Shown here one piece after another: positions 7,952-16,255 of a stretch of 64,000 nt of DNA (position 1 is its first letter; the number at the start of each line of letters is the position of its first letter). The notes under the pieces were generated by a model. It was not told the origin of the DNA. It made no database searches and saw nothing but the letters and a program-made list of their open reading frames with translations. Origin of the DNA: Mycolicibacterium sp. YH-1 (GTDB lineage: Bacteria > Actinomycetota > Actinomycetes > Mycobacteriales > Mycobacteriaceae); NCBI RefSeq assembly GCF_022557175.1, contig NZ_CP092915.1:5332001-5396000 (forward strand), read 5' to 3'. Both the position numbers and the translations under genes were made by a program.

Positions 7952-8362
7952 TCACTGCCGACGCCATCGTAGGACTGCCACCCGCCACCCCTGGGTGTCG
8001 ATCTCGACGTCGTCGAATCCCACATCGACCGACTGACCGATGCGCAGATCGTGACCATCGGTCGGCCCGTCGATGTATCCAGGCATTAACAGGTCGTCCT
8101 GTTCTTCCAGCCGCACGAGAACCACGACCGATGTCCCCGGGTCGGCTCCAGTTGTCCGATGACCGACCGTCCACGAAGCGATGGTGCCGCGCCCACTTGC
8201 CGGAACCCAATTCCACTGCAACGAACCACATCGGCCACATATGGCTCGCGCCGGCCAGCGCAGTCGCCCGCAGTCCGCACAGTCCTGTATCAGCAGCTCC
8301 TCGCGTTCCATCGCGTCCCACCATGCTTGGGAGTCCTCGTCGGCCAGAGGATGATTTGTCAT
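7952..8362 (-). CDS. DUF35 / OB-fold zinc-ribbon protein, partner of the thiolase-fold protein
   Basis: 136 residues. An N-terminal rubredoxin-like zinc ribbon with two Cys pairs (CADCGRLRWPARAICGRCGS) is followed by an OB-fold (GRGTIASWTVGHR ... VLVRLEEQDDLLMPGYI). This is the DUF35 architecture found as a partner of thiolase-fold proteins, for example with Ltp2 in steroid side-chain retro-aldol cleavage. Its ATG overlaps the stop of the upstream thiolase-fold gene by four bases (ATGA), which strongly suggests an obligate complex. It probably binds or presents the acyl-CoA; there is no sign of independent catalysis. Confidence 0.88.
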   Translation of the reverse strand: MTNHPLADEDSQAWWDAMEREELLIQDCADCGRLRWPARAICGRCGSLQWNWVPASGRGTIASWTVGHRTTGADPGTSVVVLVRLEEQDDLLMPGYIDGPTDGHDLRIGQSVDVGFDDVEIDTQGWRVAVLRWRRQ

Positions 8363-9531
8363 GATGTCTGATCCTCACGCTTGAGAATGACAGCGCCGGT
8401 GATACCGCTGTTGATCCCCGGTTGGGCGGTCGACAATGCCACTTCGGCGCCCTCGACTTGGCGTTCGCCACACTCGTGCCGGAGCTGTCGCACCGCCTCG
8501 ACCACGTGGTTGAGGCCGTGCACGTACGCCTCCGACAAATGACCGCCATGAGTGTTGACCGGCAGTCGGCCTCCGATACGCGTTTCACCGGCCGCGATCA
8601 TCGCCGCCGCCCCGCCCGGCTCACAGAATCCGTATGCCTCCAGCTGTAGCGGTACCAGCGAAGTAAAAGCATCGTAGAACTCGGCCACATCGATATCGGC
8701 GGGGCCGACTCCGGCTGCCTCGTAGAGTCGCGGAGCCATCTGCGCCGCGCCCGTGACGGTCAGGTCTGAACGATGATTGGAGGCCAACTGACTACCGCCG
8801 CCCGAAGCGGTGGCACAGACCCGCACCGGCGTGCGGCGGGTGTTGCGACCGTCCACGGCAGAAGTGACGACCAAAGCGACGGCGGCATCGGATTCGATAC
8901 AGCAGTCGAACAATCGCAGTGGCTCGTAGATCCACCGGGAAGCCAGATAGTCGTCCATCGTCATCGGCTGTCGCATCATCGCTCTGGGATTGTGGATCGC
9001 ATTGTCCCGCTGAATGATCGCCACCCTGCCGAGGTCTTCCTCGCCGATTCCGTACTTGTGCATATAGGCGCGGGTGAACATCGCGAACTGGGCAGGCGCG
9101 GAGATATGCCGGTAAGGAAGGAAGTATTGCGCGTCCGAGGAAAGCCCCTTCATGGCTGCTGCCCCTGACATGCGCGGACCCGAACGTGCGTTCAAGGCTC
9201 GCCACACGACAACACAGCGCGCCTGCCCGGTTGCCACCGCCGTGACCGCCGCCGCCAGCGGAGCGATGCAGGAACTTCCCCCGCCGAACACATCTCGGAT
9301 GAACTTCACGTCGGCAACGCCCAGCACCTGGGCGACCAGCGCCGGATCGGCAGAGTCGGCAATTCGGTGACAAGCGACTCCGTCTACGTCGCGCACCGTC
9401 AGTCCGGCATCGGCCAGCGCCGCGCTGATGGCTTGGACCGCAAGTGTCAGCGTTGATACGCCCGATCGTTTGGAGTAATCGGTGCACCCGACACCGACGA
9501 TCGTCGCGGCGTCCCGCAGCGGGTTGTCCAC
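8359..9531 (-). CDS. Thiolase-fold lipid-transfer (Ltp2-like) protein, probable aldolase
   Basis: 390 residues of the SCP2-thiolase/Ltp type. It has the thiolase fold motifs VGVGCTDYSKRSG, DVFGGGSSCIAPLAAAV and VNTHGGHLSEAYVHG, but the C-terminal Cys motif of true thiolases (CxGGG) is replaced by STAQPGINSG, so ordinary thiolysis is unlikely. Coupled to a DUF35 protein, it matches the Ltp2-DUF35 retro-aldolases that remove a side-chain fragment from beta-hydroxy steroid acyl-CoAs. GTG start at 9531. The aldolase role is inferred from family and gene pairing; an inactive carrier role is the alternative. Confidence 0.85.
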   Translation of the reverse strand: MDNPLRDAATIVGVGCTDYSKRSGVSTLTLAVQAISAALADAGLTVRDVDGVACHRIADSADPALVAQVLGVADVKFIRDVFGGGSSCIAPLAAAVTAVATGQARCVVVWRALNARSGPRMSGAAAMKGLSSDAQYFLPYRHISAPAQFAMFTRAYMHKYGIGEEDLGRVAIIQRDNAIHNPRAMMRQPMTMDDYLASRWIYEPLRLFDCCIESDAAVALVVTSAVDGRNTRRTPVRVCATASGGGSQLASNHRSDLTVTGAAQMAPRLYEAAGVGPADIDVAEFYDAFTSLVPLQLEAYGFCEPGGAAAMIAAGETRIGGRLPVNTHGGHLSEAYVHGLNHVVEAVRQLRHECGERQVEGAEVALSTAQPGINSGITGAVILKREDQTS

Positions 9532-9748
9532 GTGGTGAATCTATCGGACACAGTGGCCCCTGGAGCTGGTACACCATGCACTATTACCAACCCCCATACG
9601 CTTCAGGTGATGCCGGCACATGCCTACCCAACCATGGTGGCATCGCAACTATTTTCGTCGCCAGCGAGCACAGTTAGCCTGCTGTTTGGGGCGAAGCCCG
9701 CTCTCGAATGTGGCTGACCCGAAGCATACTCACAGCGAAAGAGACATC

Positions 9749-10933
9749 ATGACGACGCAGAACGTCCGACCCGAAGCACGTGGTCCATTGTTGGGACTCA
9801 AGGTGCTTGATGTGGGCCAGCTGGTGGCCGGCCCGATGATCGGTACGTATCTCGCCGACTGGGGTGCCGACGTCATCAAAATCGAACAACCGCGCATAGG
9901 TGACCCGATCCGCAAGCTCGGGTCACACTCCGGCGCGCCGCTATGGTGGAAGATCAACGGCCGGGGTAAGCGTTCGATCGCACTGGATCTGCACGAAGAG
10001 TCCGATCGTGCCGTTCTCATAAAGCTGGTGAAATCGGCCGATATCTTCATCGAGAACTTCACACCCGGAACAATGGAGCGGTGGGGTTTGGACTACCCGG
10101 TGCTGCGATCTGTCAACCCGGCGCTGATCATGCTGCGTGTCAGCGGCTTCGGACAATCTGGACCCAACAAGTCGAATCGGGCTTTCGGTCGCATCGCGCA
10201 GTCGTTCAGCGGATTCTCCTCCGTTAACGGATTTGCGGACCGTCCGCCCATCCACCCCGGCATTCCGGTAGGTGACTACTTCGGCGCACTCACCGGCGCT
10301 GCGGCTGTACTCGCGGCATGTTTCGAGCGCCAGAAATCCGGCGAAGGACAGGAAATCGACCTGGCGCTCTACGAAGCGTGCTTCCGGCTGATGGAACTGA
10401 TGACCGCAACGTTCGACCAAGAGGGCCGGGTGATAGGTCGTGAGGGCACCTCGAACACCTATGTGGCGCCGGTCGGTACGTGGAAAACAGCTGATGGAAA
10501 ATGGTTTTCGTTGACAGCCAGCACCCAGCCGGTTGCCGAGCGACTTCTCCAGACCGTGGGCGGCGCCGACCTTGCAGCCGACGAGCGGTTCGCAACGAAC
10601 GCGTTGCGCGTAGCCAACCGGATCGAACTCGACGAGATCCTCGCCGGCTGGGTGAACTCGCACAGCACGGCCGAGTTGACCAAGATCTGCGATGACGGAG
10701 ACGTGGCCTATTGCGTCGAATACGACGCGGCCGACATCTTCAGCGATCCTCACTACCGGGCCAGGGGCAGCATCGAAACCGTCGAGGATCCGTTGTTCGG
10801 CCCGATGCGGATGCCGGCAGTGGTCCCCCGGTTCGGGCGTACGCCCGGATCCATTCGTTGGACCGGTGAGGAACTCGACGCCAGCCGTGACGATGTGCTC
10901 AACGATCCGTCCTGGACGGGCGAGGCCCACTGA
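9749..10933 (+). CDS. Class III CoA-transferase (CaiB/BaiF family)
   Basis: 394 residues. Starts with the family's GLKVLDVGQLVAGPMIGTYL and DWGADVIKIEQP; KINGRGKRSIALDL is the CoA-binding segment, and GIPVGDYFGALTGAAAVL carries Asp176, the catalytic residue that forms the aspartyl-CoA intermediate. It transfers CoA from a donor thioester to a carboxylate, so it can activate a substrate without ATP. The ATG at 9749 gives the normal N terminus; an open extension to 9620 is not family-like. It is divergent from the Ltp2/DUF35 pair and convergent with the seven-gene acyl-CoA dehydrogenase operon, separated from it by a long hairpin. Confidence 0.92.
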   Translation: MTTQNVRPEARGPLLGLKVLDVGQLVAGPMIGTYLADWGADVIKIEQPRIGDPIRKLGSHSGAPLWWKINGRGKRSIALDLHEESDRAVLIKLVKSADIFIENFTPGTMERWGLDYPVLRSVNPALIMLRVSGFGQSGPNKSNRAFGRIAQSFSGFSSVNGFADRPPIHPGIPVGDYFGALTGAAAVLAACFERQKSGEGQEIDLALYEACFRLMELMTATFDQEGRVIGREGTSNTYVAPVGTWKTADGKWFSLTASTQPVAERLLQTVGGADLAADERFATNALRVANRIELDEILAGWVNSHSTAELTKICDDGDVAYCVEYDAADIFSDPHYRARGSIETVEDPLFGPMRMPAVVPRFGRTPGSIRWTGEELDASRDDVLNDPSWTGEAH

Positions 10934-10937
10934 CTGC

Positions 10938-11017
10938 TCCCGGACGAGATCGATCCGCGGTTTCGCTGCTGCCGGTTCACGGCGAGTGAACGATCCTCGT
11001 ATCGATTTCGTCCGGGA
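10938..11017. terminator. Long inverted repeat between convergent genes
   Basis: Left arm 10938-10954 and right arm 11001-11017 are 17 bases each and pair completely on transcription from one strand if one G-U pair is allowed (a single G/A difference). The 46-base loop contains a second perfect hairpin, GTTCAC (10975-10980) / GTGAAC (10986-10991). It begins four bases after the CoA-transferase stop and ends 32 bp before the convergent crotonase stop. Most likely a bidirectional terminator, although the stem is longer and the loop larger than usual. Confidence 0.6.
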
Positions 11018-11048
11018 CCTTGTCGGGGTCGGTTCTCGCCCAGTCTGG

Positions 11049-11831
11049 CTAACGACCGACGTATTTGCCGTCACGCCGTTCGGTCATCGCCGAGAGTGCC
11101 TCGCCGACATCGTCTGTCGTCGCCAGCACCGCGACGTGTGACGACACCAGGTCGAGGGCCGGCCGTAGCTCCAGACTTGCCGATTGCCTCGTGACACGCC
11201 GAATCATCCGGACACTGGCCGGCGGGTTGGCAGCGATGGAACGCGCAAGAGTCAACACTGTCTCCGCCAGCTCGTGCGGCGCCACCACCTGGTTGACCAG
11301 ACCGATTCGTAATGCTTCAGCGGCGTCCACCGGTTCACCGGTGAGCAGTAACTCTAGCGCCTTCGCGAGACCCACAAGCCGGGGCAGAAAGTACGCGCCC
11401 CCGCCGCCGGGTGCCAACCCGAGTTTGACGTAGCCCTCGGAGACCCGTGCGGTACTGGACATCACCCGCATGTCACACATCAGCGCCATGTCCAGGCCCG
11501 CGCCCACCGCGACCCCGTTGATGGCGGCGATGATCGGTTTGTCGAGATCCTCGACCGCCAGAGCTATGCGCTGAATACCCGCGTGTAGGTCCGTCTTTCG
11601 CTCAAGTGGCGTGTGGCCTTCGGTGAGCCAGGACAGGTCGATGCCGGCGCAAAATGCCCGGTCACCAGCACCGGTCAGTATCACCACGCGCACGCCGTCA
11701 TCGGTGCGGCATGACCGCAGGATCTCTTCCCAATCGCGGATCATGCTCATGGTGAACGCATTCCGCGACTCGGGACGGTTGATGACAAGAGTGCCGATAC
11801 CATCGGCAACCGTCCAGTCGAGTTGACCCAT
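11049..11831 (-). CDS. Crotonase-fold (enoyl-CoA hydratase/isomerase-like) protein
   Basis: 260 residues. Motifs: LVINRPESRNAF, ILTGAGDRAFCAGIDLSWL, and NGVAVGAGLDMALMCDMR. The first catalytic Glu position is Asp114 and the second is Tyr134 (SEGYVKLGL), so it is not a textbook two-Glu hydratase; single-acid members act as isomerases or hydrolases. The ATG at 11831 is preferred because GGGGAG precedes it and it avoids overlap with the upstream gene, which ends 17 bp away; an in-frame start at 11891 would overlap. Last gene of the leftward operon that begins at 18560. Confidence 0.9.
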   Translation of the reverse strand: MGQLDWTVADGIGTLVINRPESRNAFTMSMIRDWEEILRSCRTDDGVRVVILTGAGDRAFCAGIDLSWLTEGHTPLERKTDLHAGIQRIALAVEDLDKPIIAAINGVAVGAGLDMALMCDMRVMSSTARVSEGYVKLGLAPGGGGAYFLPRLVGLAKALELLLTGEPVDAAEALRIGLVNQVVAPHELAETVLTLARSIAANPPASVRMIRRVTRQSASLELRPALDLVSSHVAVLATTDDVGEALSAMTERRDGKYVGR

Positions 11832-11848
11832 TCGATTCGTCTCCCCTG

Positions 11849-12976
11849 CTATGTTCTTGGCGCCGAGGCCTGTTGTGATCCTGTGACACAATCCCAGAAG
11901 TCGGGTTCACTCAGGATGGTTCGCCCGAGGCGTCGGGCATGCGTTGCGGTGCTGCCGAACTCGTCAATCCAGCTTCTCGCGCGCAATGTCGACAACCAGA
12001 GCGCGTGCTCGATGCTGGTGCCGATCGCGCCGTGCAGCTGGTGGGCGGCGGCGGTCACCGAGCCGACCACCGGCCCCAGGACTGTCTTCGCCACGGACAC
12101 CGCATACTCGGTTCGGCGGTCGGCGAATCCGAAGTCAGCGGCGGCGGCCACGGCCAGAGTCACTGCGGCACGGGCACGTTCGATATCACCAGCCATGATC
12201 GCCAAGGCGTGTTGCACACTCTGCTGGCGGCTCAACGGACGGCCGAACTGTACCCGTTCCCGACAGTGCAGCACCGAGGACGCTGCCGCGGCATCGAGCG
12301 CGCCGATTAGCTGGACACAACGGGCCCATGCCCCTCGGCACTCGTACTCATCGGCGACCGCCGGGTCGACGGGCTGCAGAGTTCGCGCGTCGATCGCGAA
12401 GGACACCTCATCGCGAGGTTCCCCGGCCAGATTCATACCGTCTGTGACCACCGAGTCCGTGGCGCCGAGCAGTGCGACGTGCTGGGTCGGAGCCGGCGAA
12501 CCGGCGCTTCTGATCTCGACCAACACCACCCGGGCAACGGCCGTTCGCGCCCACGGCATCGCACCGGCCGCCCCGGTGACGAGACCACCCAGAACCGTAC
12601 CCGCCCCACGACCGGAGGTCAGCGGTCCGGAAGACGGTGCATCGATCCCGGCACGGTGCGCCAGCCAGGCGCCCAGCAGGTCCGTCTCGGCCACCGGAAC
12701 TGCGGCGCTGTACCGAGCCAGCTCATAGAGCACCACCGCCAGGTCGGCGGGACCCGCCTCGTTCTCGGGGACGCTGGTCAGCCGGTCGAGTCCACTGCCG
12801 GTCAGGGCATCCCACAATTGACCGTCGAAGGTCTCCGGCCGTCGCCGACGGCCCAGCCGGGCGTCAAAGGCGCGCCGGCCAAGGTCACCCACGAGATCCC
12901 GGACAGCCTCGAATTCGCTCACCCCGGCGGCCGAACCGAACACACCGTTGGCCAGTACAGAGTCGATGGCCGTCAT
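11849..12976 (-). CDS. Acyl-CoA dehydrogenase, beta-type (non-catalytic) subunit
   Basis: 375 residues with the acyl-CoA dehydrogenase fold: N-terminal helices, GLDRLTSVPENEAGPADLA, and the C-terminal helical domain with CRERVQFGRPLSRQQSVQH. It lacks the catalytic helix-G Glu (a Gly at the aligned position) and has no GGT(S/N)E motif, features of the beta subunits in actinobacterial heteromeric enzymes such as FadE28-FadE29. Its ATG at 12976 overlaps the stop of the adjacent catalytic-type subunit (ATGA), supporting assembly of the two. Such alpha2beta2 enzymes are typical for bulky steroid-CoA substrates. Confidence 0.88.
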   Translation of the reverse strand: MTAIDSVLANGVFGSAAGVSEFEAVRDLVGDLGRRAFDARLGRRRRPETFDGQLWDALTGSGLDRLTSVPENEAGPADLAVVLYELARYSAAVPVAETDLLGAWLAHRAGIDAPSSGPLTSGRGAGTVLGGLVTGAAGAMPWARTAVARVVLVEIRSAGSPAPTQHVALLGATDSVVTDGMNLAGEPRDEVSFAIDARTLQPVDPAVADEYECRGAWARCVQLIGALDAAAASSVLHCRERVQFGRPLSRQQSVQHALAIMAGDIERARAAVTLAVAAAADFGFADRRTEYAVSVAKTVLGPVVGSVTAAAHQLHGAIGTSIEHALWLSTLRARSWIDEFGSTATHARRLGRTILSEPDFWDCVTGSQQASAPRT

Positions 12977-14154
12977 CGCAGTCCCATTCCCCGCGCCACA
13001 ACTCCGCGCAGTACTTCGTTGGTGCCACCGCGTAGCGTGAACAGTGGCCGATGTAGCCATGCGGCATTCAACATCGATTGGATGGCGGGATCGGGATCGG
13101 CCGACGTCCTGTCCAACAGATCAGCCACGATATCGACGGATTCCTGTTCGAAACGTGTGCCGAGGTCCTTGACCAACGCCGCCTGGTTGGCGGCGGCTTG
13201 TCCGGCGACCAAAGCCCTGGCCACTGCCACCGAGAGTTGACGCAGGGAGGTGAGCCGAGCGGCCAGGTGACCGATATCGGCCGCCACCGAATCGTCTATG
13301 TCATTGGTGCGGGCCATTCGGGCCACCACTGCCGCGATCAGCGGCAGCGTGGTCAGTATTCGTTCGGGTCCGCTTCGTTCGAACGACAGTTCCGATGTGA
13401 CCTGATGCCAGCCATCCCCGATCTCTCCCAACACATCAGCGTCTGGAACCTCAACCTCGTCGAACAACACCTCGTTGAAGTGATGTTCACCCGACATCAG
13501 TTCGATGGGATCGATCGTTACGCCCCGCGCATCACACGGAACCAGGAACTGGCTCAGTCCGGCGTGGCGGTGCTCCGGGTCAGGTGCACTGGTACGGGCG
13601 AGCACCACGACCTGATGGGCATGGTGGGCTCCGCTGGTCCAGACTTTGGAGCCGGACAGCACCCAACCGCCCGATGTTCTGGTGGCACGAGTCGATACCG
13701 CGGCGAGATCCGAACCAGCACCGTGCTCGCTCATGCCGATCGCGGAGTAGAAACGTCCCTGGGCGATGCGCGGCAGGATGCGACGGCGCTGTTCCTCGGA
13801 TCCGTACACGAGTAACGCCGGCGCGACCTGACGGTCGGCAATCCAGTGCGCAGCAACCGGCGCACCATGTGCAAGCAGTTCCTCGGTCACGACGTAGCGG
13901 TGCAGATGACCGAGACCGGCCCCGCCATACTCTCGCGGTGTCGTGATGCCCAGGAAGCCGGCGGCCCCCAGGCGGATACTGAACTCCTCATCCCAACACG
14001 ACAGCCACGAATCGACCTGCGGAGACCAACCATGCGCATCCCGGTCGGCGCGTAGGAACTCGCGGATCGACGTCCGCAGCGCTGCGAGTTCGGGGTCGTT
14101 CGCACACAGATCGCTGAAATGTCCGCCCGCGGAGAGCATGGCATTCGTGCTCAT
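12973..14154 (-). CDS. Acyl-CoA dehydrogenase, alpha-type (catalytic) subunit
   Basis: 393 residues. AIGMSEHGAGSDLAAV (138-153) is the FAD/substrate motif, GWVLSGSKVWTSGAHHAH the following strand, and TLRGGTNEVLRGVVARGMGLR the C-terminal FAD-binding end. Glu259 in ELSFERSG sits at the helix-G base position. The ATG at 14154 forms an ATGA overlap with the upstream SDR; an in-frame start at 14208 would lie deep inside that gene. It probably pairs with the next gene (11849-12976) as a heterotetramer in beta-oxidation of a bulky acyl-CoA. Substrate not known. Confidence 0.9.
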   Translation of the reverse strand: MSTNAMLSAGGHFSDLCANDPELAALRTSIREFLRADRDAHGWSPQVDSWLSCWDEEFSIRLGAAGFLGITTPREYGGAGLGHLHRYVVTEELLAHGAPVAAHWIADRQVAPALLVYGSEEQRRRILPRIAQGRFYSAIGMSEHGAGSDLAAVSTRATRTSGGWVLSGSKVWTSGAHHAHQVVVLARTSAPDPEHRHAGLSQFLVPCDARGVTIDPIELMSGEHHFNEVLFDEVEVPDADVLGEIGDGWHQVTSELSFERSGPERILTTLPLIAAVVARMARTNDIDDSVAADIGHLAARLTSLRQLSVAVARALVAGQAAANQAALVKDLGTRFEQESVDIVADLLDRTSADPDPAIQSMLNAAWLHRPLFTLRGGTNEVLRGVVARGMGLR

Positions 14155-15059
14155 GCGCGCACCGGCAACGGACCGGCCAGTCCGCGCGGCGCGGTCCCCC
14201 ACAGCCACCGGACTGCCTGCTGTAGCTCGTCGAACTCCAGACGTTCACCGTTACGTGCCACATAGTGTTGCGGCGCTTCGGCGTAGCCCGCGATGCGAAT
14301 GAGCCGTCGACCGTCGATGCGCAGGATCTGTCCGGTGAGCCAGGATGCTTGCGGTGACTGCAGCCAGGCGACAACAGCCGAGATACAGGCCGGGTCGAGT
14401 TCCGGATCCGATGCCCGATCTTCACCGAAGAACCCCGCGCTCATTCGTGTCACGGCGAGAGGGGAGATCGCGTTGACGGTGACACCGTATCGCTGCATCT
14501 CCAGCGCGGTGACCGAGGTGAGCGCCGCAATACCTGCTTTGGCCGCACTGTAGGCGGCTTGACCGACATTGCCCCACAGTCCGGCGCCCGACACGGTGTT
14601 GACGATGTGAGCGTCCACCGCGCGACCGCTCTTGGCCATGGATCGCCAGTAGTCGCAGGCATGCTTGGTGACCGAGAACGTACCTTTGAGATGCACATCG
14701 ACCACCGAGTCCCAGGCCTGTTCGGTTGCACTGGTGATCAATTCGTCACGCAGAATGCCGGCGTTGTTCACCACGCCGGTGAGCGTGCCGAACACGGACA
14801 CCGCGCGAGCGACCATATCGCGGGCGTCGTCCCAGACTGTGACCGAGCCGGTATGGGCGATCGCGGTTCCGCCGGCGCTGGTGATCTCAGCGACGACGGA
14901 CTCCGCCGGCCCACCACCTCCACCGCTACCGTCGCGGTCCACCCCGGGATCGTTGACGACCACCGCTGCGCCGCGCGCCGCCAACTCCAGGCAGTGGGCG
15001 CGACCGATACCGCGTCCACCTCCGGTGACCAACACGACATGACCGTCGAGTGTTGACAT
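14151..15059 (-). CDS. SDR oxidoreductase, 3-hydroxyacyl-CoA dehydrogenase type (MFE-2-like)
   Basis: 302 residues. VLVTGGGRGIGRAHCLELA is the NAD-binding glycine motif, VVNDPGVDRDGSGGGGGPAE is the insert typical of the peroxisomal MFE-2/17beta-HSD4 group, VVNNAGILRD follows, and YSAAKAG contains the catalytic Tyr and Lys. About 60 extra C-terminal residues (RIAGYAEAPQHYVAR onwards) form a family-specific tail. In this operon it would oxidise the 3-hydroxyacyl-CoA made after dehydrogenation and hydration. Seventeen bp separate it from the CoA-transferase upstream; its stop overlaps the next dehydrogenase start. Confidence 0.9.
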   Translation of the reverse strand: MSTLDGHVVLVTGGGRGIGRAHCLELAARGAAVVVNDPGVDRDGSGGGGGPAESVVAEITSAGGTAIAHTGSVTVWDDARDMVARAVSVFGTLTGVVNNAGILRDELITSATEQAWDSVVDVHLKGTFSVTKHACDYWRSMAKSGRAVDAHIVNTVSGAGLWGNVGQAAYSAAKAGIAALTSVTALEMQRYGVTVNAISPLAVTRMSAGFFGEDRASDPELDPACISAVVAWLQSPQASWLTGQILRIDGRRLIRIAGYAEAPQHYVARNGERLEFDELQQAVRWLWGTAPRGLAGPLPVRA

Positions 15060-15076
15060 AGCCGATCCCTTCTCGA

Positions 15077-16255
15077 TCAGACGCCGAACAGTTCGGCAAT
15101 CCGGCGGCGCCGCAGCGGCCAGTCGGCATCACGGAGGTCCGCGTAGCCGTTTTCGGTGACAATGAGGTCCACGTCACTCGCAGGTGTGGATGCGGGTCGG
15201 CTGAGTTGGTCCACCAACGGGCTGTGCCCGTTGACAACCGACGGTGTGGCGATGATCGACAGTCCGCGCGGGTGCATCCGGCCCGCGGCGCAGAAGTCTG
15301 GGTGTCCTCCGATGCCGCCGATGAGCTTGTCACCGCGCCCCTCGGCATTGATCTGTCCCACCGGGTCGATCTCCACAGCGGTATTGACGGCCATGAACGG
15401 GAGACCCCGCGACAGTCTGGTCAGATCATGGGTGTACTCCACCCCGTGCAGGATCGGCTGTCCGTCGGCCCAGTCGTAGAACTCGTCGGTCCCGGTCAGA
15501 TAGGTGGCCGACGGTGTGCCACACAATAATCCGCGACGCTCCAGGTCGATGACCGCATCGGTGAGCAGGCCGGTGTCGACGATCAGTGGCACCTGCGCAC
15601 GGCGCAACAGGGCGGTGCCCAACGGGCCCGGTCCGTACTGGATCCGGGTACCGGCCGGGATGAACCGCAGGACCGAGTCTGCCAGCGCTTCGTGCAGCGG
15701 ATCGGGTTCCCGGTGGTGTTGCGCAGGACCGCAGGCGCTACGCCCGATGATCACCACCTGATCGGGGCTCAGCGGGGGCTCCGCAGAAGCCTTCGGGGTG
15801 GCCTCGTCGACGACAGCCAGTACGGGTACGCCAGCCTCGGTCAGTGCGCGCTGATAGGACACCTCACTACCGAAATGCAGTTCCCCTGCGTGTTCGACCA
15901 CCCTGGTGATCAGCAGCTCCGGCTTGAGCCGTCCCGTGAGCAGGGCCGGCCAGGCCGAGAACCGGCCGGGCACAAAATGTGTCGCCTGGCTCTGCATCAG
16001 CCGACGTGCGCCGCCACCGGGCATCAACACGGTCACACGCGCAAAGGACTGCGCGTCCAGGCCGTCGGCGGGTTCGGGCAGCCACCCAACGACCAGCTTG
16101 ACGTCCCCGACCTCGGATGCCGCGTTACTCAGCGCCTCGCACACCGATGTGCCGTCCACGAGCCGCCCGAGCACGCCCACCCCGTCGCCGAGGGCAACTG
16201 TCATCCCAGGTCGCAGATGTGCCCGGAAAGCCTCTAACGGCGACGGGCCGGTCAA
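15077..16255 (-). CDS. Acetyl-CoA hydrolase/CoA-transferase family protein (4-hydroxybutyrate CoA-transferase-like)
   Basis: 392 residues of the family that moves CoA through a glutamyl-CoA intermediate. Seen: N-terminal HLRPGMTVALGDGVGVL, SEVSYQRALTEAGVPVLAVV, the second-domain PLGTALLRRA, then MAVNTAVEIDPVGQINAE and the hallmark GGIGGHPDFCAAG, ending VTENGYADLRDADW. It starts at a TTG (16255) with AAGGA six bases upstream, and this TTG overlaps the TGA of the upstream dehydrogenase. It may activate the pathway's carboxylate or release the product. Confidence 0.87.
   Translation of the reverse strand: MTGPSPLEAFRAHLRPGMTVALGDGVGVLGRLVDGTSVCEALSNAASEVGDVKLVVGWLPEPADGLDAQSFARVTVLMPGGGARRLMQSQATHFVPGRFSAWPALLTGRLKPELLITRVVEHAGELHFGSEVSYQRALTEAGVPVLAVVDEATPKASAEPPLSPDQVVIIGRSACGPAQHHREPDPLHEALADSVLRFIPAGTRIQYGPGPLGTALLRRAQVPLIVDTGLLTDAVIDLERRGLLCGTPSATYLTGTDEFYDWADGQPILHGVEYTHDLTRLSRGLPFMAVNTAVEIDPVGQINAEGRGDKLIGGIGGHPDFCAAGRMHPRGLSIIATPSVVNGHSPLVDQLSRPASTPASDVDLIVTENGYADLRDADWPLRRRRIAELFGV

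Noticed and set aside
7945..7960. CGGCA/TGCCG hairpin between convergent genes
   Set aside because: Only 5 bp and overlapping the DUF35 coding end; too weak to call a terminator.
10938..11017. Integron attC-like site
   Set aside because: The arms lack the GTTRRRY / RYYYAAC core sites, and there is no cassette array or integrase.
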